This document shows positions 1 to 8,831 of a stretch of DNA of 64,000 nucleotides, piece by piece. The position numbers were made by a program, and so were the translations under genes. Where the stretch lies: positions 3,269,530 through 3,333,529 of the forward strand of contig CP053448.1 in the NCBI GenBank assembly GCA_013285445.1, read 5' to 3'. Positions within the stretch are counted from its first letter, which is position 1. Each line of letters begins with the position of its first letter. This DNA comes from Pseudomonadota bacterium. GTDB lineage: Bacteria > Pseudomonadota > Gammaproteobacteria > Xanthomonadales > Wenzhouxiangellaceae. The notes under the pieces are model-generated. The model was given only the letters and a program-made list of their open reading frames with translations, searched no databases and was not told the DNA's origin.

Positions 1-1550
1 GCCGGCGAACCCGCGCCCAGGCGATAGTCTCCGGCCACGGTATTGCGAAACGCCGGATTGGCGACCTCCACGCCACCGGCGCCGGTCGACCCATTCTCGT
101 TGACGACGACGCAGTCAAACGTGGTGACCGGACTGTTGGTCGCAGCCAGCACCGGCAGAGTGGGATGCCAGACGATGCTGTTTCTTATGGTCAGCTCGCT
201 GGTGGTTCCATTGGCACCCAGGGCCGCGGCTGACGACTGATTGCCGCTTACGGTCACGTGCTTGAGTTCGGCACTGGCGCCGGCATTGACCCCAATGACG
301 TAATTCTCGTCGTTCCCTGGAGACGCCAATCCGTTGCCGGTCAGAAAACTACCGTCCAGTGCAAGCTGGGTGAAAAGACCGCTAGCGTAAAGCGCGGTGC
401 CCAGCGCGGCTCGTCCACCGCCCATGTGCGTGCGGCTCAGTTGAACACTGGCCCCGTCATAGGCTGCGAGATGACCTCCGTAGTGCGCGCCGCCGCCATC
501 GGCGCTGTTGTCGAGCCACTGCGAGCAGCGCCAGCCGTCCCAGCAGGTATCGCCCGACAGATCGGCCGTCAACGAGGCGGTGGAACCGACATAGGCACCA
601 CCCCCCCGGTTGTCAGCGGTATTGTCGCGTACCAGCGCATCGAGCAGCTCGACCTGGGTCTCGCTGCCGACAGCATAGATGCCGCCACCGTCGGAGCCGG
701 CGGAATTTTCGGCCACCGTTGCCGGGTCGGTGTTGTTGCCCCACAGTTGGTAAGGCCCGAAGTGGCCATTGATGTTGACCGTGGCCCCGCCCGCGGCGTA
801 GATCCCGCCGCCGTCTCCGGCGGTCATATTTCTGAGAATACCCGAGTACAGAACATCATCGAAACGACTGCCGGCATAGCTTGAAAACGCGCAGCCATTG
901 TCCAGGTAGACGCCACCACCGTCGACCGCGCCGAAGTTGTCTGCTATGGCGCCGGACTCGAGCCGGATCAGGCCGTTGGCGCTGGCACAATAGATACCGC
1001 CGCCGTAGTCCGACTGGTTTTCGATAATCGAGGAATTCCGGATGATGACCTGCAAAAGATCACCCGGATTGCCCACGGAAATGCCGCCGCCATAAGAAAA
1101 GCCGGAGTTGCTGCCGATCAGACTGTCGCGCACGGTAAGCGCGCCGTCCATGCCGCCGGTATGCACGCCCACGGAACCGCCGATAATGGTCAGGTTTTCC
1201 AAAGTCACCGAGGCCGTGCTGCTCGTCGTCACAAAGACCGTCGGCAGCAGATTGCTGCCCGATCCATCGATCGTTGCGTTCGAGCCAAGCTGCTGATTCA
1301 GCGCGGCCGCCAGGCACGAGCTGAAGCCACCGCGCAAGCTGCGCGAGCCGGAGATCGTCACGTTCTCCACGAAATCCTGGTTATCGAGAATCCGGATCTC
1401 GGTGTCGCCATCATCCAGCGCATCCTGGATGGAGGTGTAAGTACAGGTGCCGAAACCGGGACTGGAACCGACCGACACCCAGGCCATTGCCGGCGCGGTC
1501 GCCAGAAATATCAGGCTCACAGCCAAATGGACAAGTCTGAAAACACGCAT
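1..1550 (-). CDS. secreted parallel beta-helix protein, 3' part beyond window
   Basis: An open minus-strand frame runs from an ATG at 1550 to the window edge with no stop (516 codons seen). It begins with a signal peptide (MRVFRLVHLAVSLIFL..., cleavage near AMA-W), followed by a short segment with two Cys, then many degenerate right-handed beta-helix turns rich in GGG-I/V-Y, NN and DN. The protein is paralogous to the one at 7030-8799: both share the early pattern C-Y/N...D..TEIR..., then LRGGF/Y..C, and the late motif DYRL. Function unknown; probably an exported surface or extracellular protein. A GAGGG Shine-Dalgarno-like stretch lies about 10 bases upstream of the ATG. A sigma54-type promoter (1655-1670) and an inverted repeat (1747-1764) precede it. 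The C-terminal end is not seen. Confidence 0.85.
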   Translation of the reverse strand, partial: MRVFRLVHLAVSLIFLATAPAMAWVSVGSSPGFGTCTYTSIQDALDDGDTEIRILDNQDFVENVTISGSRSLRGGFSSCLAAALNQQLGSNATIDGSGSNLLPTVFVTTSSTASVTLENLTIIGGSVGVHTGGMDGALTVRDSLIGSNSGFSYGGGISVGNPGDLLQVIIRNSSIIENQSDYGGGIYCASANGLIRLESGAIADNFGAVDGGGVYLDNGCAFSSYAGSRFDDVLYSGILRNMTAGDGGGIYAAGGATVNINGHFGPYQLWGNNTDPATVAENSAGSDGGGIYAVGSETQVELLDALVRDNTADNRGGGAYVGSTASLTADLSGDTCWDGWRCSQWLDNSADGGGAHYGGHLAAYDGASVQLSRTHMGGGRAALGTALYASGLFTQLALDGSFLTGNGLASPGNDENYVIGVNAGASAELKHVTVSGNQSSAAALGANGTTSELTIRNSIVWHPTLPVLAATNSPVTTFDCVVVNENGSTGAGGVEVANPAFRNTVAGDYRLGAGSP

Positions 1551-1654
1551 CGCTCATCACCCTCATGTCATTGAATGGAACCGTCAAGCCCGATTCGGGG
1601 CTGTCGGTCGATATGCCGGGCCAAGGCATGGCGCCGACCATTGGGCATGAGCCA

Positions 1655-1670
1655 AGCATGATTTGTGCCA
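1655..1670 (-). promoter_or_regulatory. sigma54-type -24/-12 promoter
   Basis: Read on the minus strand the sequence is TGGCACAAATCATGCT. It has TGGCAC at -24 and TGC at -12, with exactly 10 bases between the GG and the GC, as the sigma54 consensus requires. The predicted transcription start is near 1644, giving a leader of about 94 bases before the beta-helix gene. Mismatches to TGGCACG-N4-TTGC are only at the two weakest positions. Confidence 0.65.
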
Positions 1671-1746
1671 GACGGCGAGAGATCACTCCATGACACTGAT
1701 TTAAAAATGTTTTGTGCTTGATTTCAGGAACTGCCGGAATCACATC

Positions 1747-1764
1747 TGTAGCAGGTCTGCTACA
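1747..1764. promoter_or_regulatory. inverted repeat, candidate activator (enhancer) site
   Basis: TGTAGCAGGTCTGCTACA is a perfect 7-bp inverted repeat around a 4-base centre. It is centred about 111 bases upstream of the transcription start predicted from the sigma54 promoter at 1655-1670, the usual place for an enhancer-binding-protein site. No T-tract follows it on either strand, so a terminator is unlikely. The stretch 1551-1904 contains no gene; this repeat, the promoter and the hairpin at 1854-1871 are all I see there. Confidence 0.5.
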
Positions 1765-1853
1765 TGGGCGTTTCCAGAATCGAGACACACTGACCCGGAC
1801 AGATCAGGCCTGAACAAGCGCCAAAACATCGCACCAGCCAGTGGACCACAACA

Positions 1854-1871
1854 CGCTGTCGCTTGACAGCG
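1854..1871 (-). terminator. weak hairpin after the kinase gene
   Basis: CGCTGTC and GACAGCG form a 7-bp stem around a 4-base loop, 34 bases after the kinase stop codon in the direction of transcription. There is no clear U-tract, so termination here is only possible. Confidence 0.3.
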
Positions 1872-1904
1872 CCTTGCCTTACCCCACCTTATTCACCACC
1901 CGCT

Positions 1905-4883
1905 CTACTGCGGCGCCGCCAGACCGCGTGATGCCTGGGCTGCCAATTCCCGCCTGAGCAGCGGGATCGAGTCATGGTCAGGTGCCAGCGCCATCATGTG
2001 CTCGAGTGCACGCCGCATTGCGACCATCGCCGCGCTTCTGGCCGCCTGGTCGGTCGCGCTACCGGCCGCCACCATGCCGGCGGCTTGCGAGTATTCCAGC
2101 CACGCATCGAAAACGCTCGCATTCGCGCCGAGCCCGCGGGAAAAGGCATCCATGGCCTGTTGCGCGCTGACAGTCGGCGACTGGCCGACTGCCTCAAGAT
2201 AGCGTGCTTCGATCAGATCGAGGGCACCCCGGTTGAACCAGGCCAGCGAATAGTCGGCGTGAATCTGGAGCGCGGCCTCCACCGCCAGGCGGCCCTGCGC
2301 GATCCAGTGCGACGGATCACGCGATCGAGCCGCCAGATGCTCAGCCATGATCCGGGCGACGTTGGCACGGTTGTTGTGGGGCTTGTGGTAGGCGGGATTG
2401 ATCTGGCTGACCTGCTCATAGGCTGCAATGGCCTGCTCGAAGCGGTCGGCAGCCTGGTCGGTCAGACCCTGATCGAGAAGCTGGCGGCCCAGGTCGGAAT
2501 GGATATTGCCCAGCGTATTGACAATGACCGGATGGTCCGGACTCAGTCGCAGCGCTGCCTGGGCCTGGGCAAGCGCCTCGATCAGCCACTGTTCTGCCTG
2601 CCCGGCCGCCAAGCCGGGCTGGCTGGCCTGGGACTTGATGGCATAGGCCAGGTTATGGCGCGAGTAGGCATGATCAGGGTCCATCTCGACCGCCCTGCGC
2701 AAGGTATCGACCGCCTGGCTCAAGGCCACCGCAGGATCCTGCCCCGCCATTTTGAGCGTCGCGGCCTGCTGGCGGCTGCAGGTTCCGGCCTGGCGCCAGA
2801 CGGTGGCATCCGCCGGGCGTAGCGCCATGGCGCGCCGATAAAGCTCGAGCGCCTCGCCGATCATCCCGACCGCCACCCGGGCATCACGGCGCATGGCATA
2901 TCCCAGATCGCACATGACCTGGGCACTTTGGGCCACAACGCGCCAGTTTTCCGGGTCAAGCGCCAGGCCGCGGCGGGCGGCTGCCACGGCCTGGTCGGCC
3001 AACTCCCCAGGCGGTGTCTGATTGCCAGCCAGTGCTTGCCACTGTGCCGATAACGCGCCGGCCAGCATCAGGTGATGCCCGGCCACTTCAGGGTCCAGGG
3101 CCACCATTCGATGGCACAGTGACATATCGGGATCGATGGCATCACTGGCGCGTGTACCGAGTTGCCTCATCGAGATCTGGGCCTGGCGTGCCGCAACGCA
3201 GCCGCGCGCCAGCACCTGGGGGGCGCTGGGGGCGATCTCGACCGCTCGCTCGATGGTGGCCATCACCTGGCGCATCTGTTCTGCGGCCTGATCGTAGGCT
3301 GCGGAGGACAGGGCGGCAAGATGCTCACCGAGCAGGATATCGGCCTCGAGCAGAACCGCCTCGTAAAACCAGGGTTGATGCACGCGGCTTTGCCGCGCCA
3401 GCTCCACCGCGCGCTCGGGCTGCCCGCTCAGCCAGGCGACCAGCGCATCGCGAAACACGGCATGGTCCGGGTTCGTCTCGGTCCCGGCCAGCAGGCTTAG
3501 CGCGGGCTGGCGCAGCTCTACATCCAGTGCGCGCTGTTTTTGCGCGCGCTCGTCGTCGTCGCGAATCGAGCCGAGCCCGTGCAGTGCATCGCGATAGACC
3601 AGCGCCAGGCTGTAGCCGGCCCAGAAACGGGAGCCGGGCATTCGCTGCCAGACCGGCTCCTGAACAAGATAGGTCTGTGCCAGCTCAGGCCTGTCCAGCA
3701 TCAGCCAGGACCGCCCCAGCACGTAATCCCTCTGGGCTCGACCGATTTCATCATCGCCATCCGAAAACTGGGCCAGCAAAACATCAATACGCTCACGCAA
3801 TGCCTGCTTGTGCCATGTGATGTCGGCTTGCGGCGTCATGAACGCAGCGCGCAGGCGCCACTCCATGTCCTTGAGTGCCTCGCCGGTGCGCTGCGCCTGC
3901 GCGGCACGCAATTCCAGGCGGCGTTGCTCATAGCCGGCCCAGCCGGCCATGGTCAGCGCAATCAACAGGGCCACACCGGCCAGGGCGCTGACCACCGGAT
4001 TGCGCCGAACGGTTCGGCCGAGTTGCCAGACCAGCCCGGTGGCCCGGGCCTTGACCGACTCACCGGCCAGCCAGCGCTCGAGGTCATGTCCCAGCGCGGC
4101 GGCCGAGGCGTAGCGGCGCTCGGGCGCACGCTCGAGACACTGCATGCAGATGCGCTCGAGCGCCTTGGGCACCTGTCGATCTCGATTGCGTGGTGGTGGA
4201 ACATCGTCATTGAGCAATCGGGCCAGCATGTCGCTGCGATCGGTGCCGGCCAACGGCGGCACTCCGGCAAGCAGGTGGTAGAGAATGCAGCCGAGCGAAT
4301 AGATATCGGCACGACGATCGACATCGGCGCGGCGGCCAAGGGCCTGCTCCGGGGCCATGTAGCCCAGCGTCCCAAGCATCTCACCCGGGGCGGTCAGCGT
4401 CTCTTCGTCGAGTGCCAGGACCAGGCCGAAATCGACCACGTAAGGGTGGTAGCCACCGGCTTCGGTCTGGCTGACCAGGATGTTGGCCGGCTTGAGGTCA
4501 CGGTGCACGAGACCGATGGCGTGAGCGGCCTGAACCGCATCGGCGCAATCGGCCAGGATGCGCACGCCGGCCTCCAGGCCCAGATCGCCGATCAGTTCGT
4601 CAAACGGCCGGCCGTCAATATAGGCCATGGCGATATAGGCCCGGCCTTCTTCTTCGCCCACCCCAAAGATCCTGGCCACGTTGGGATGCTCGACCCGGGC
4701 CTGGGCAGCCGCCTCGGCACGCAGACGACGCACCCAGTCCGGGTCGTTCGAGCGCAGGTACTTGAGCGCAACAAAGCGCTCCTGCTCCACGTCCCAGGCG
4801 CGATAAACCCGTCCCATGGCGCCATGACCAATGGGCATGGCGGTCTGGTAACGTGCCGACGGCGGCCGGTTTTCGGTATCCAT
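1905..4883 (-). CDS. Ser/Thr protein kinase with transmembrane segment and TPR repeats
   Basis: 992 residues. The N-terminal PknB-type kinase domain has a glycine loop G19-HGAMG-24, Lys41 in VALK, the catalytic H127-R-D129 loop with Lys131 and Asn134, D151-F-G and an APE motif near 177. All catalytic residues are present, so it should be active. A membrane segment spans about residues 296-318, followed by some 650 residues of tetratricopeptide-like helices, probably on the periplasmic side. Kinases of this layout commonly phosphorylate FHA-domain partners. The gene diverges from the FHA/sigma54 activator at 5032, with 148 bases between the starts, which suggests one signalling unit. The input signal is unknown; the TPR part could bind an envelope ligand. 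The start fits the short spacing to the glycine loop. Confidence 0.92.
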   Translation of the reverse strand: MDTENRPPSARYQTAMPIGHGAMGRVYRAWDVEQERFVALKYLRSNDPDWVRRLRAEAAAQARVEHPNVARIFGVGEEEGRAYIAMAYIDGRPFDELIGDLGLEAGVRILADCADAVQAAHAIGLVHRDLKPANILVSQTEAGGYHPYVVDFGLVLALDEETLTAPGEMLGTLGYMAPEQALGRRADVDRRADIYSLGCILYHLLAGVPPLAGTDRSDMLARLLNDDVPPPRNRDRQVPKALERICMQCLERAPERRYASAAALGHDLERWLAGESVKARATGLVWQLGRTVRRNPVVSALAGVALLIALTMAGWAGYEQRRLELRAAQAQRTGEALKDMEWRLRAAFMTPQADITWHKQALRERIDVLLAQFSDGDDEIGRAQRDYVLGRSWLMLDRPELAQTYLVQEPVWQRMPGSRFWAGYSLALVYRDALHGLGSIRDDDERAQKQRALDVELRQPALSLLAGTETNPDHAVFRDALVAWLSGQPERAVELARQSRVHQPWFYEAVLLEADILLGEHLAALSSAAYDQAAEQMRQVMATIERAVEIAPSAPQVLARGCVAARQAQISMRQLGTRASDAIDPDMSLCHRMVALDPEVAGHHLMLAGALSAQWQALAGNQTPPGELADQAVAAARRGLALDPENWRVVAQSAQVMCDLGYAMRRDARVAVGMIGEALELYRRAMALRPADATVWRQAGTCSRQQAATLKMAGQDPAVALSQAVDTLRRAVEMDPDHAYSRHNLAYAIKSQASQPGLAAGQAEQWLIEALAQAQAALRLSPDHPVIVNTLGNIHSDLGRQLLDQGLTDQAADRFEQAIAAYEQVSQINPAYHKPHNNRANVARIMAEHLAARSRDPSHWIAQGRLAVEAALQIHADYSLAWFNRGALDLIEARYLEAVGQSPTVSAQQAMDAFSRGLGANASVFDAWLEYSQAAGMVAAGSATDQAARSAAMVAMRRALEHMMALAPDHDSIPLLRRELAAQASRGLAAPQ

Positions 4884-5031
4884 CTCCTAGGCAGGTGGCG
4901 AACAGTGTCCCTCGTGGCCACCTACTATAGCTGGAATGAAGGTAACCGACTGCCTGCCTGGCCTCCACAGGGCCAGATGACATCCGAAAGCTGCAACACG
5001 AATCCGGGTCCGCGCGGGGTAATATTGGCCC

Positions 5032-6696
5032 ATGACCTACCGACTGGCGGGTGAACATGACGGGCAGGTGATTCGCCTGCTGATTGCCTGCGGCGAGTCC
5101 GTGCTCGGCTCGGCCGGCGACTGCGCCCTGATACTGTCGCTGCCGACGGTATCCCGCAGGCACGCCCGGCTGACTTTTGCCGATGGCCGGCTGACGGTCG
5201 AAGACCTGGACTCGAGCAACGGCTCGCGCGTCAACGGCCAGCGGCTGGAGGCGGCCACTGCCGTCAAGGCCGGCGACTGTCTGCAGTTCGGCGATGTCGT
5301 GCTGAACGTCGAGAGCGTGGCCGAAGGCGATGATCAGCTCGGCGCCCGGCTCGACCCGGGCGAAACCCGGGCGGCTGCCGCCGAAGCCGGTCTGACCCTG
5401 GCGCCCATGGCGCTCGACCGGCTGGCGCTCGACCATCTGCCGCAGCTGCTGACTGAAATCGGGGCCGGTCTGGATCTGCCCGAGCTGGCCCGGCAAACGG
5501 GTGAAAAGCTGTGGCGCGCGCTGCCGCTACAGTGGCTGAGGATTACCGCCAGTGGGGCGGGCGATCCGGTGCTATTCGTCAATGGCCAACCGCAGGAGGG
5601 GCAGACGATCAGTCGCCAGCTGGGTCGTGTGGGCGTCGAGCTGGCTTTCGAACAGGCCGGCCTGCCGGCGCGCGCCGAGCGGGTCTTCGACCTGATTGCC
5701 GCCCTGCTGGCGCTGGCCCGCGATACCGGCCACACCGCTGACCGGGCACCCAAAACGCCGCCCGGACTGCCCGATCCGGCGCCGCTGGATGCCGAAATGC
5801 AGCGTATCTACCGGCGCGCGGCGCGGGCGGCCGGCTCGGGCATTAGCGTGCTGATCCGCGGTGAGTCGGGCACCGGCAAGGAACTGATGGCACGCTATCT
5901 GCACCGCCTGTCGGATCCGGATGCACCCTTTGTCGCCATCAACTGCGCGGCCTTGCCGACCGACCTGCTCGAGAGCGAACTGTTCGGCATCGAGCGCGGC
6001 GTGGCCACAGGCGTGGAGGAACGCCCGGGCTGCTTCGAGCAGGCCCACGGCGGCATCTTGTTTCTCGACGAGATCGGCGACATGGCGGCCGAAACTCAGG
6101 CCAGGATCCTGCGTGTGCTGCAGGAAGGCGAAGTGCTCAGGGTTGGCGGGTCGAAGCCGCGTCCGGCCCGGCCGCGGATCATATCGGCGACCAATCGCAA
6201 CATCGAGCAGATGGTCGAGCGCGGATTGTTCCGTATTGATCTGCTGCACCGCATTGCCGGCTGGGAGCTGACCCTGCCGCCGCTGCGCGAGCGGCACGGC
6301 GACATCGCCAATCTTGCCCTGTATTTCCTGGGCCAGTACTGTCGCGAACGCAATATCCGGGTACGCGGCATCTCGCAGCGGGCGCTGGCCTGCCTGCTGC
6401 GCTATCACTGGCCGGGCAATGTGCGCGAACTGCAGCAGGAAATGCATCGGGTTGCGGTTTTTCTCGGTGACGGCGACATGCTCGCCAGCGAGGACCTGCG
6501 CGCGGCCATTCGCAACACCGATCACGCCGAAACCGGCACCACCCTGGAAGCCCGCATGGCCGTGGCCGAGCGCACGATCATCCGCCAGACCATGGCCGAA
6601 ACCGAAGGCAACATGAGCCGCGCCGCCGAACAGCTTGGCATCGCCCGCTCGACGCTCTACCGGCGCATGGCGCAGCTGGGCCTGGAAAGCGACTGA
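5032..6696 (+). CDS. FHA-domain sigma54-dependent transcriptional activator
   Basis: 554 residues. The N-terminal FHA domain (about 20-95) carries the phosphothreonine-binding signatures SRRHA and SSNGSRVNG. The central AAA+ domain has Walker A GESGTGKE (near 277), Walker B GGILFLDEIGD and the arginine-finger region PPLRER. A Fis-type helix-turn-helix (SRAAEQLGIARSTLYRRM) closes the protein. It is an enhancer-binding protein whose sensing domain should read a phosphothreonine, most simply one made by the divergent kinase at 1905-4883. The loop that contacts sigma54, normally GAFTGA, is GVATGV here: both Gly and the Thr are kept but the Phe is lost. Likely targets are the sigma54 promoters at 1655-1670 and 6839-6855. 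Confidence 0.93.
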   Translation: MTYRLAGEHDGQVIRLLIACGESVLGSAGDCALILSLPTVSRRHARLTFADGRLTVEDLDSSNGSRVNGQRLEAATAVKAGDCLQFGDVVLNVESVAEGDDQLGARLDPGETRAAAAEAGLTLAPMALDRLALDHLPQLLTEIGAGLDLPELARQTGEKLWRALPLQWLRITASGAGDPVLFVNGQPQEGQTISRQLGRVGVELAFEQAGLPARAERVFDLIAALLALARDTGHTADRAPKTPPGLPDPAPLDAEMQRIYRRAARAAGSGISVLIRGESGTGKELMARYLHRLSDPDAPFVAINCAALPTDLLESELFGIERGVATGVEERPGCFEQAHGGILFLDEIGDMAAETQARILRVLQEGEVLRVGGSKPRPARPRIISATNRNIEQMVERGLFRIDLLHRIAGWELTLPPLRERHGDIANLALYFLGQYCRERNIRVRGISQRALACLLRYHWPGNVRELQQEMHRVAVFLGDGDMLASEDLRAAIRNTDHAETGTTLEARMAVAERTIIRQTMAETEGNMSRAAEQLGIARSTLYRRMAQLGLESD

Positions 6697-6748
6697 CCCG
6701 ACCGACGGGCCAGGCAACGCCCGGAATGTCCGACATCGGCACCACAAC

Positions 6749-6766
6749 TGTCCCGTCATTGCAACA
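6749..6766. promoter_or_regulatory. candidate activator site, half conserved
   Basis: TGTCCCGTCATTGCAACA resembles the inverted repeat at 1747-1764: TGT starts the left half, and the right half TGCAACA fits TGCNACA, with the same 7-4-7 layout. It is centred about 108 bases before the predicted start of the sigma54 promoter at 6839, almost the same distance as at the other promoter. The left half is poor, so this is tentative. Confidence 0.3.
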
Positions 6767-6838
6767 CTGCGCGCCCGACTGATACCCGGTCGCCGCCGAA
6801 ACGAATGCAACGGCCGAAGGTGCGGGTCACGGCGCAGA

Positions 6839-6855
6839 TTGGCATACAAGTTGCT
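6839..6855 (+). promoter_or_regulatory. sigma54-type -24/-12 promoter
   Basis: TTGGCATACAAGTTGCT gives TGGCA at -24 and TTGCT at -12 with 10 bases between GG (6841-6842) and GC (6853-6854). Transcription should start near 6866. This rules out the long-frame ATG at 6805 as a start for the gene downstream. The rest of the 6697-7029 gap holds only the candidate activator site at 6749 and the leader. Confidence 0.7.
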
Positions 6856-7029
6856 TTAGTCCTTGCATCGTCAACTTGCGAGAGAGCTGCGGCAATGGCC
6901 ACTTACCGTCTGGAACTGGATGAGCGCGGAGAACCCCTCCTGATCGAGGAATCCAACTGCATCAGCCCGACACCCGCCAACCAGTGGATCGAGCGCTGCC
7001 TGGCCAGCATCCCGACGGGGGCATCGACC

Positions 7030-8799
7030 ATGAAACCTGCACTGCTGCTGGCCGGGATCATGTTTTCCCAGGCCGCCCTGGCCCAGGTCAGCGTTGGCTG
7101 GGATGCCGACTGCGACTACAACGTCAACACCGACCCGGCTGCGCTGCAGACCGCGATCGATGCCGGCCACACCGAAATACGACTGAGCCACGCCCAGGAC
7201 TATCCCGGCGCAATCGAAATCACGCAGGATCTGGCCCTGCGCGGCGGCTACGCCGACTGCAGCGCCGCCAACAATGATCAACAGACCAACATCCTCTCGA
7301 CCATCGATGCCGGCGGTCTGGGCCTGACCGCGGTCAAGGTCTCCGGGATTGAGCAGGCCAACCTGCTGCTGGAATACCTGACCATCACCGGCGGCGATGG
7401 CAGTGCCGACACCTATCCATACTCCGGCGGTCTGATGTTGAAAAGCGTGACCGGCTCGGTCAACCTGCATCACCTGGACCTGCGCGACAACACGGGCGGC
7501 CAGGGCGGTGGCGGCCTGGGGGTCTATGGCGGTTCCGATATCGAGGACGACCAGCTTGCCGTCGTCATCACCGAAACCGTCATCCGCAACAACAGTGCTG
7601 ACAGCGGCGGGGGCGTGTTCTGCTTGCGCTTTCACTCTTCTTTCGATATTCATCTCGAGCTCAGCGCGGGCACGGTCATCCAGAACAACCACGCCAATTC
7701 CCAGGGCGGTGCCCTGCAAACCAACAGCTGCCGAATCGACCATCTCGCCGGCGTGGCCACCCACAGCCTCAACACCGACATCGACAGGGAAATCCACAAC
7801 AACACCAGCAACATCAGCGGCGCCGGACTCACGGTATTCGGCAGCGGCCAGGTCAATCTGAACGGCACGCCAACGCAGCCGTTCGACCTGACCGGCAACA
7901 CCGGCAATCTCGACCCCGGCAGTTCCGGACAGGGCGGTGCTGCACACGTCTCCGATGGCGGCGTGCTGGTGCTGACCAATGCCCGGGTCGGCTTCAATTC
8001 CAGCGGAAGCTACGGCGGCGCGCTGTATGCCGGCTTCGGCGGCCACATCACGATGCGACCCGGTCCCGACGGCTGCGACTACGATCGCTATTGCTCGCAG
8101 CTGATCGGCAACACGCTCTCCGGCACAGCCGGCGGCGGCGCGGCCGTGGCCGCCCGCTATGGCGGGCTCATCGATATCCGCAACAGCCTGATCTGGATGA
8201 ACAACAGCGATTCGAGGGGCTATGTCGGCCATGCCGAGCAGGCTTTCAGCGAACAAGCCGCCAGGCTGCTGTTCGAGGGCAACGTCATTGTCGAGAACGG
8301 CAATAACGCCGGCTATTCCAATTACTCGGGCTTTGAACTGAAGGGCGGGTCCGAGCTGACCCTGGCCTACAACACCCTGCACATGAACACATCGAACAGC
8401 ACCATGCTCAACCAGCTCCCTGGCAGCAGCCTGCTGGCCGTCGGCAACATCATCCAGGAGTTCAGCAACCTCCATCAGCTCGGCGGCGCAGCCACCACGA
8501 CCATCGATTGCAACCTGGTGCCCAGCGCCAGCTCCATCGAGGCGCCGGTCACTGACCTGATCGAAGGCACGGTCTCCTGGCTGGACTCAGGCAGCCGCGA
8601 CTACCGGCTAAGCGCTGACGACACGATTGCCATGGATGTTTGCAGCGACGCTCTGTATTCGCCCGGTGCGGATCTGGGCGAGCAGGCGCGCGGCCAGGAC
8701 AATCCCGACGTCACCGATCTCAACGGCTCGTATGACCTGGGCGCCCATGAATTCGACCCGGTAAGTGCCGACGGGATCTTCGCCGATGCTTTTGAATAG
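7030..8799 (+). CDS. secreted parallel beta-helix protein with choice-of-anchor-like C-terminus
   Basis: 589 residues from the ATG at 7030, chosen because a typical signal peptide (MKPALLLAGIMFSQAALAQ) starts there. The same frame is open upstream, with an ATG at 6895 just after the predicted transcription start; using it would put 45 residues before the signal peptide. The body is beta-helix turns rich in GGG/NN/SGG. Near the end SYDLGAHE resembles the choice-of-anchor Q region of secreted proteins. The protein finishes in an acidic-aromatic tail, DGIFADAFE, which I suspect is a sorting or processing tag. It is a paralogue of the protein at 1-1550. It follows the FHA/sigma54 activator and has its own sigma54 promoter. 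No enzymatic motif is seen. Confidence 0.85.
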   Translation: MKPALLLAGIMFSQAALAQVSVGWDADCDYNVNTDPAALQTAIDAGHTEIRLSHAQDYPGAIEITQDLALRGGYADCSAANNDQQTNILSTIDAGGLGLTAVKVSGIEQANLLLEYLTITGGDGSADTYPYSGGLMLKSVTGSVNLHHLDLRDNTGGQGGGGLGVYGGSDIEDDQLAVVITETVIRNNSADSGGGVFCLRFHSSFDIHLELSAGTVIQNNHANSQGGALQTNSCRIDHLAGVATHSLNTDIDREIHNNTSNISGAGLTVFGSGQVNLNGTPTQPFDLTGNTGNLDPGSSGQGGAAHVSDGGVLVLTNARVGFNSSGSYGGALYAGFGGHITMRPGPDGCDYDRYCSQLIGNTLSGTAGGGAAVAARYGGLIDIRNSLIWMNNSDSRGYVGHAEQAFSEQAARLLFEGNVIVENGNNAGYSNYSGFELKGGSELTLAYNTLHMNTSNSTMLNQLPGSSLLAVGNIIQEFSNLHQLGGAATTTIDCNLVPSASSIEAPVTDLIEGTVSWLDSGSRDYRLSADDTIAMDVCSDALYSPGADLGEQARGQDNPDVTDLNGSYDLGAHEFDPVSADGIFADAFE

Positions 8800-8831
8800 G
8801 TCGCGGACGGCCCCGCGTAATTGCACGAAAG

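Noticed and set aside
6805..6894. ATG at 6805 as start of the beta-helix gene
   Set aside because: It lies upstream of the sigma54 promoter for that gene and has no ribosome site.
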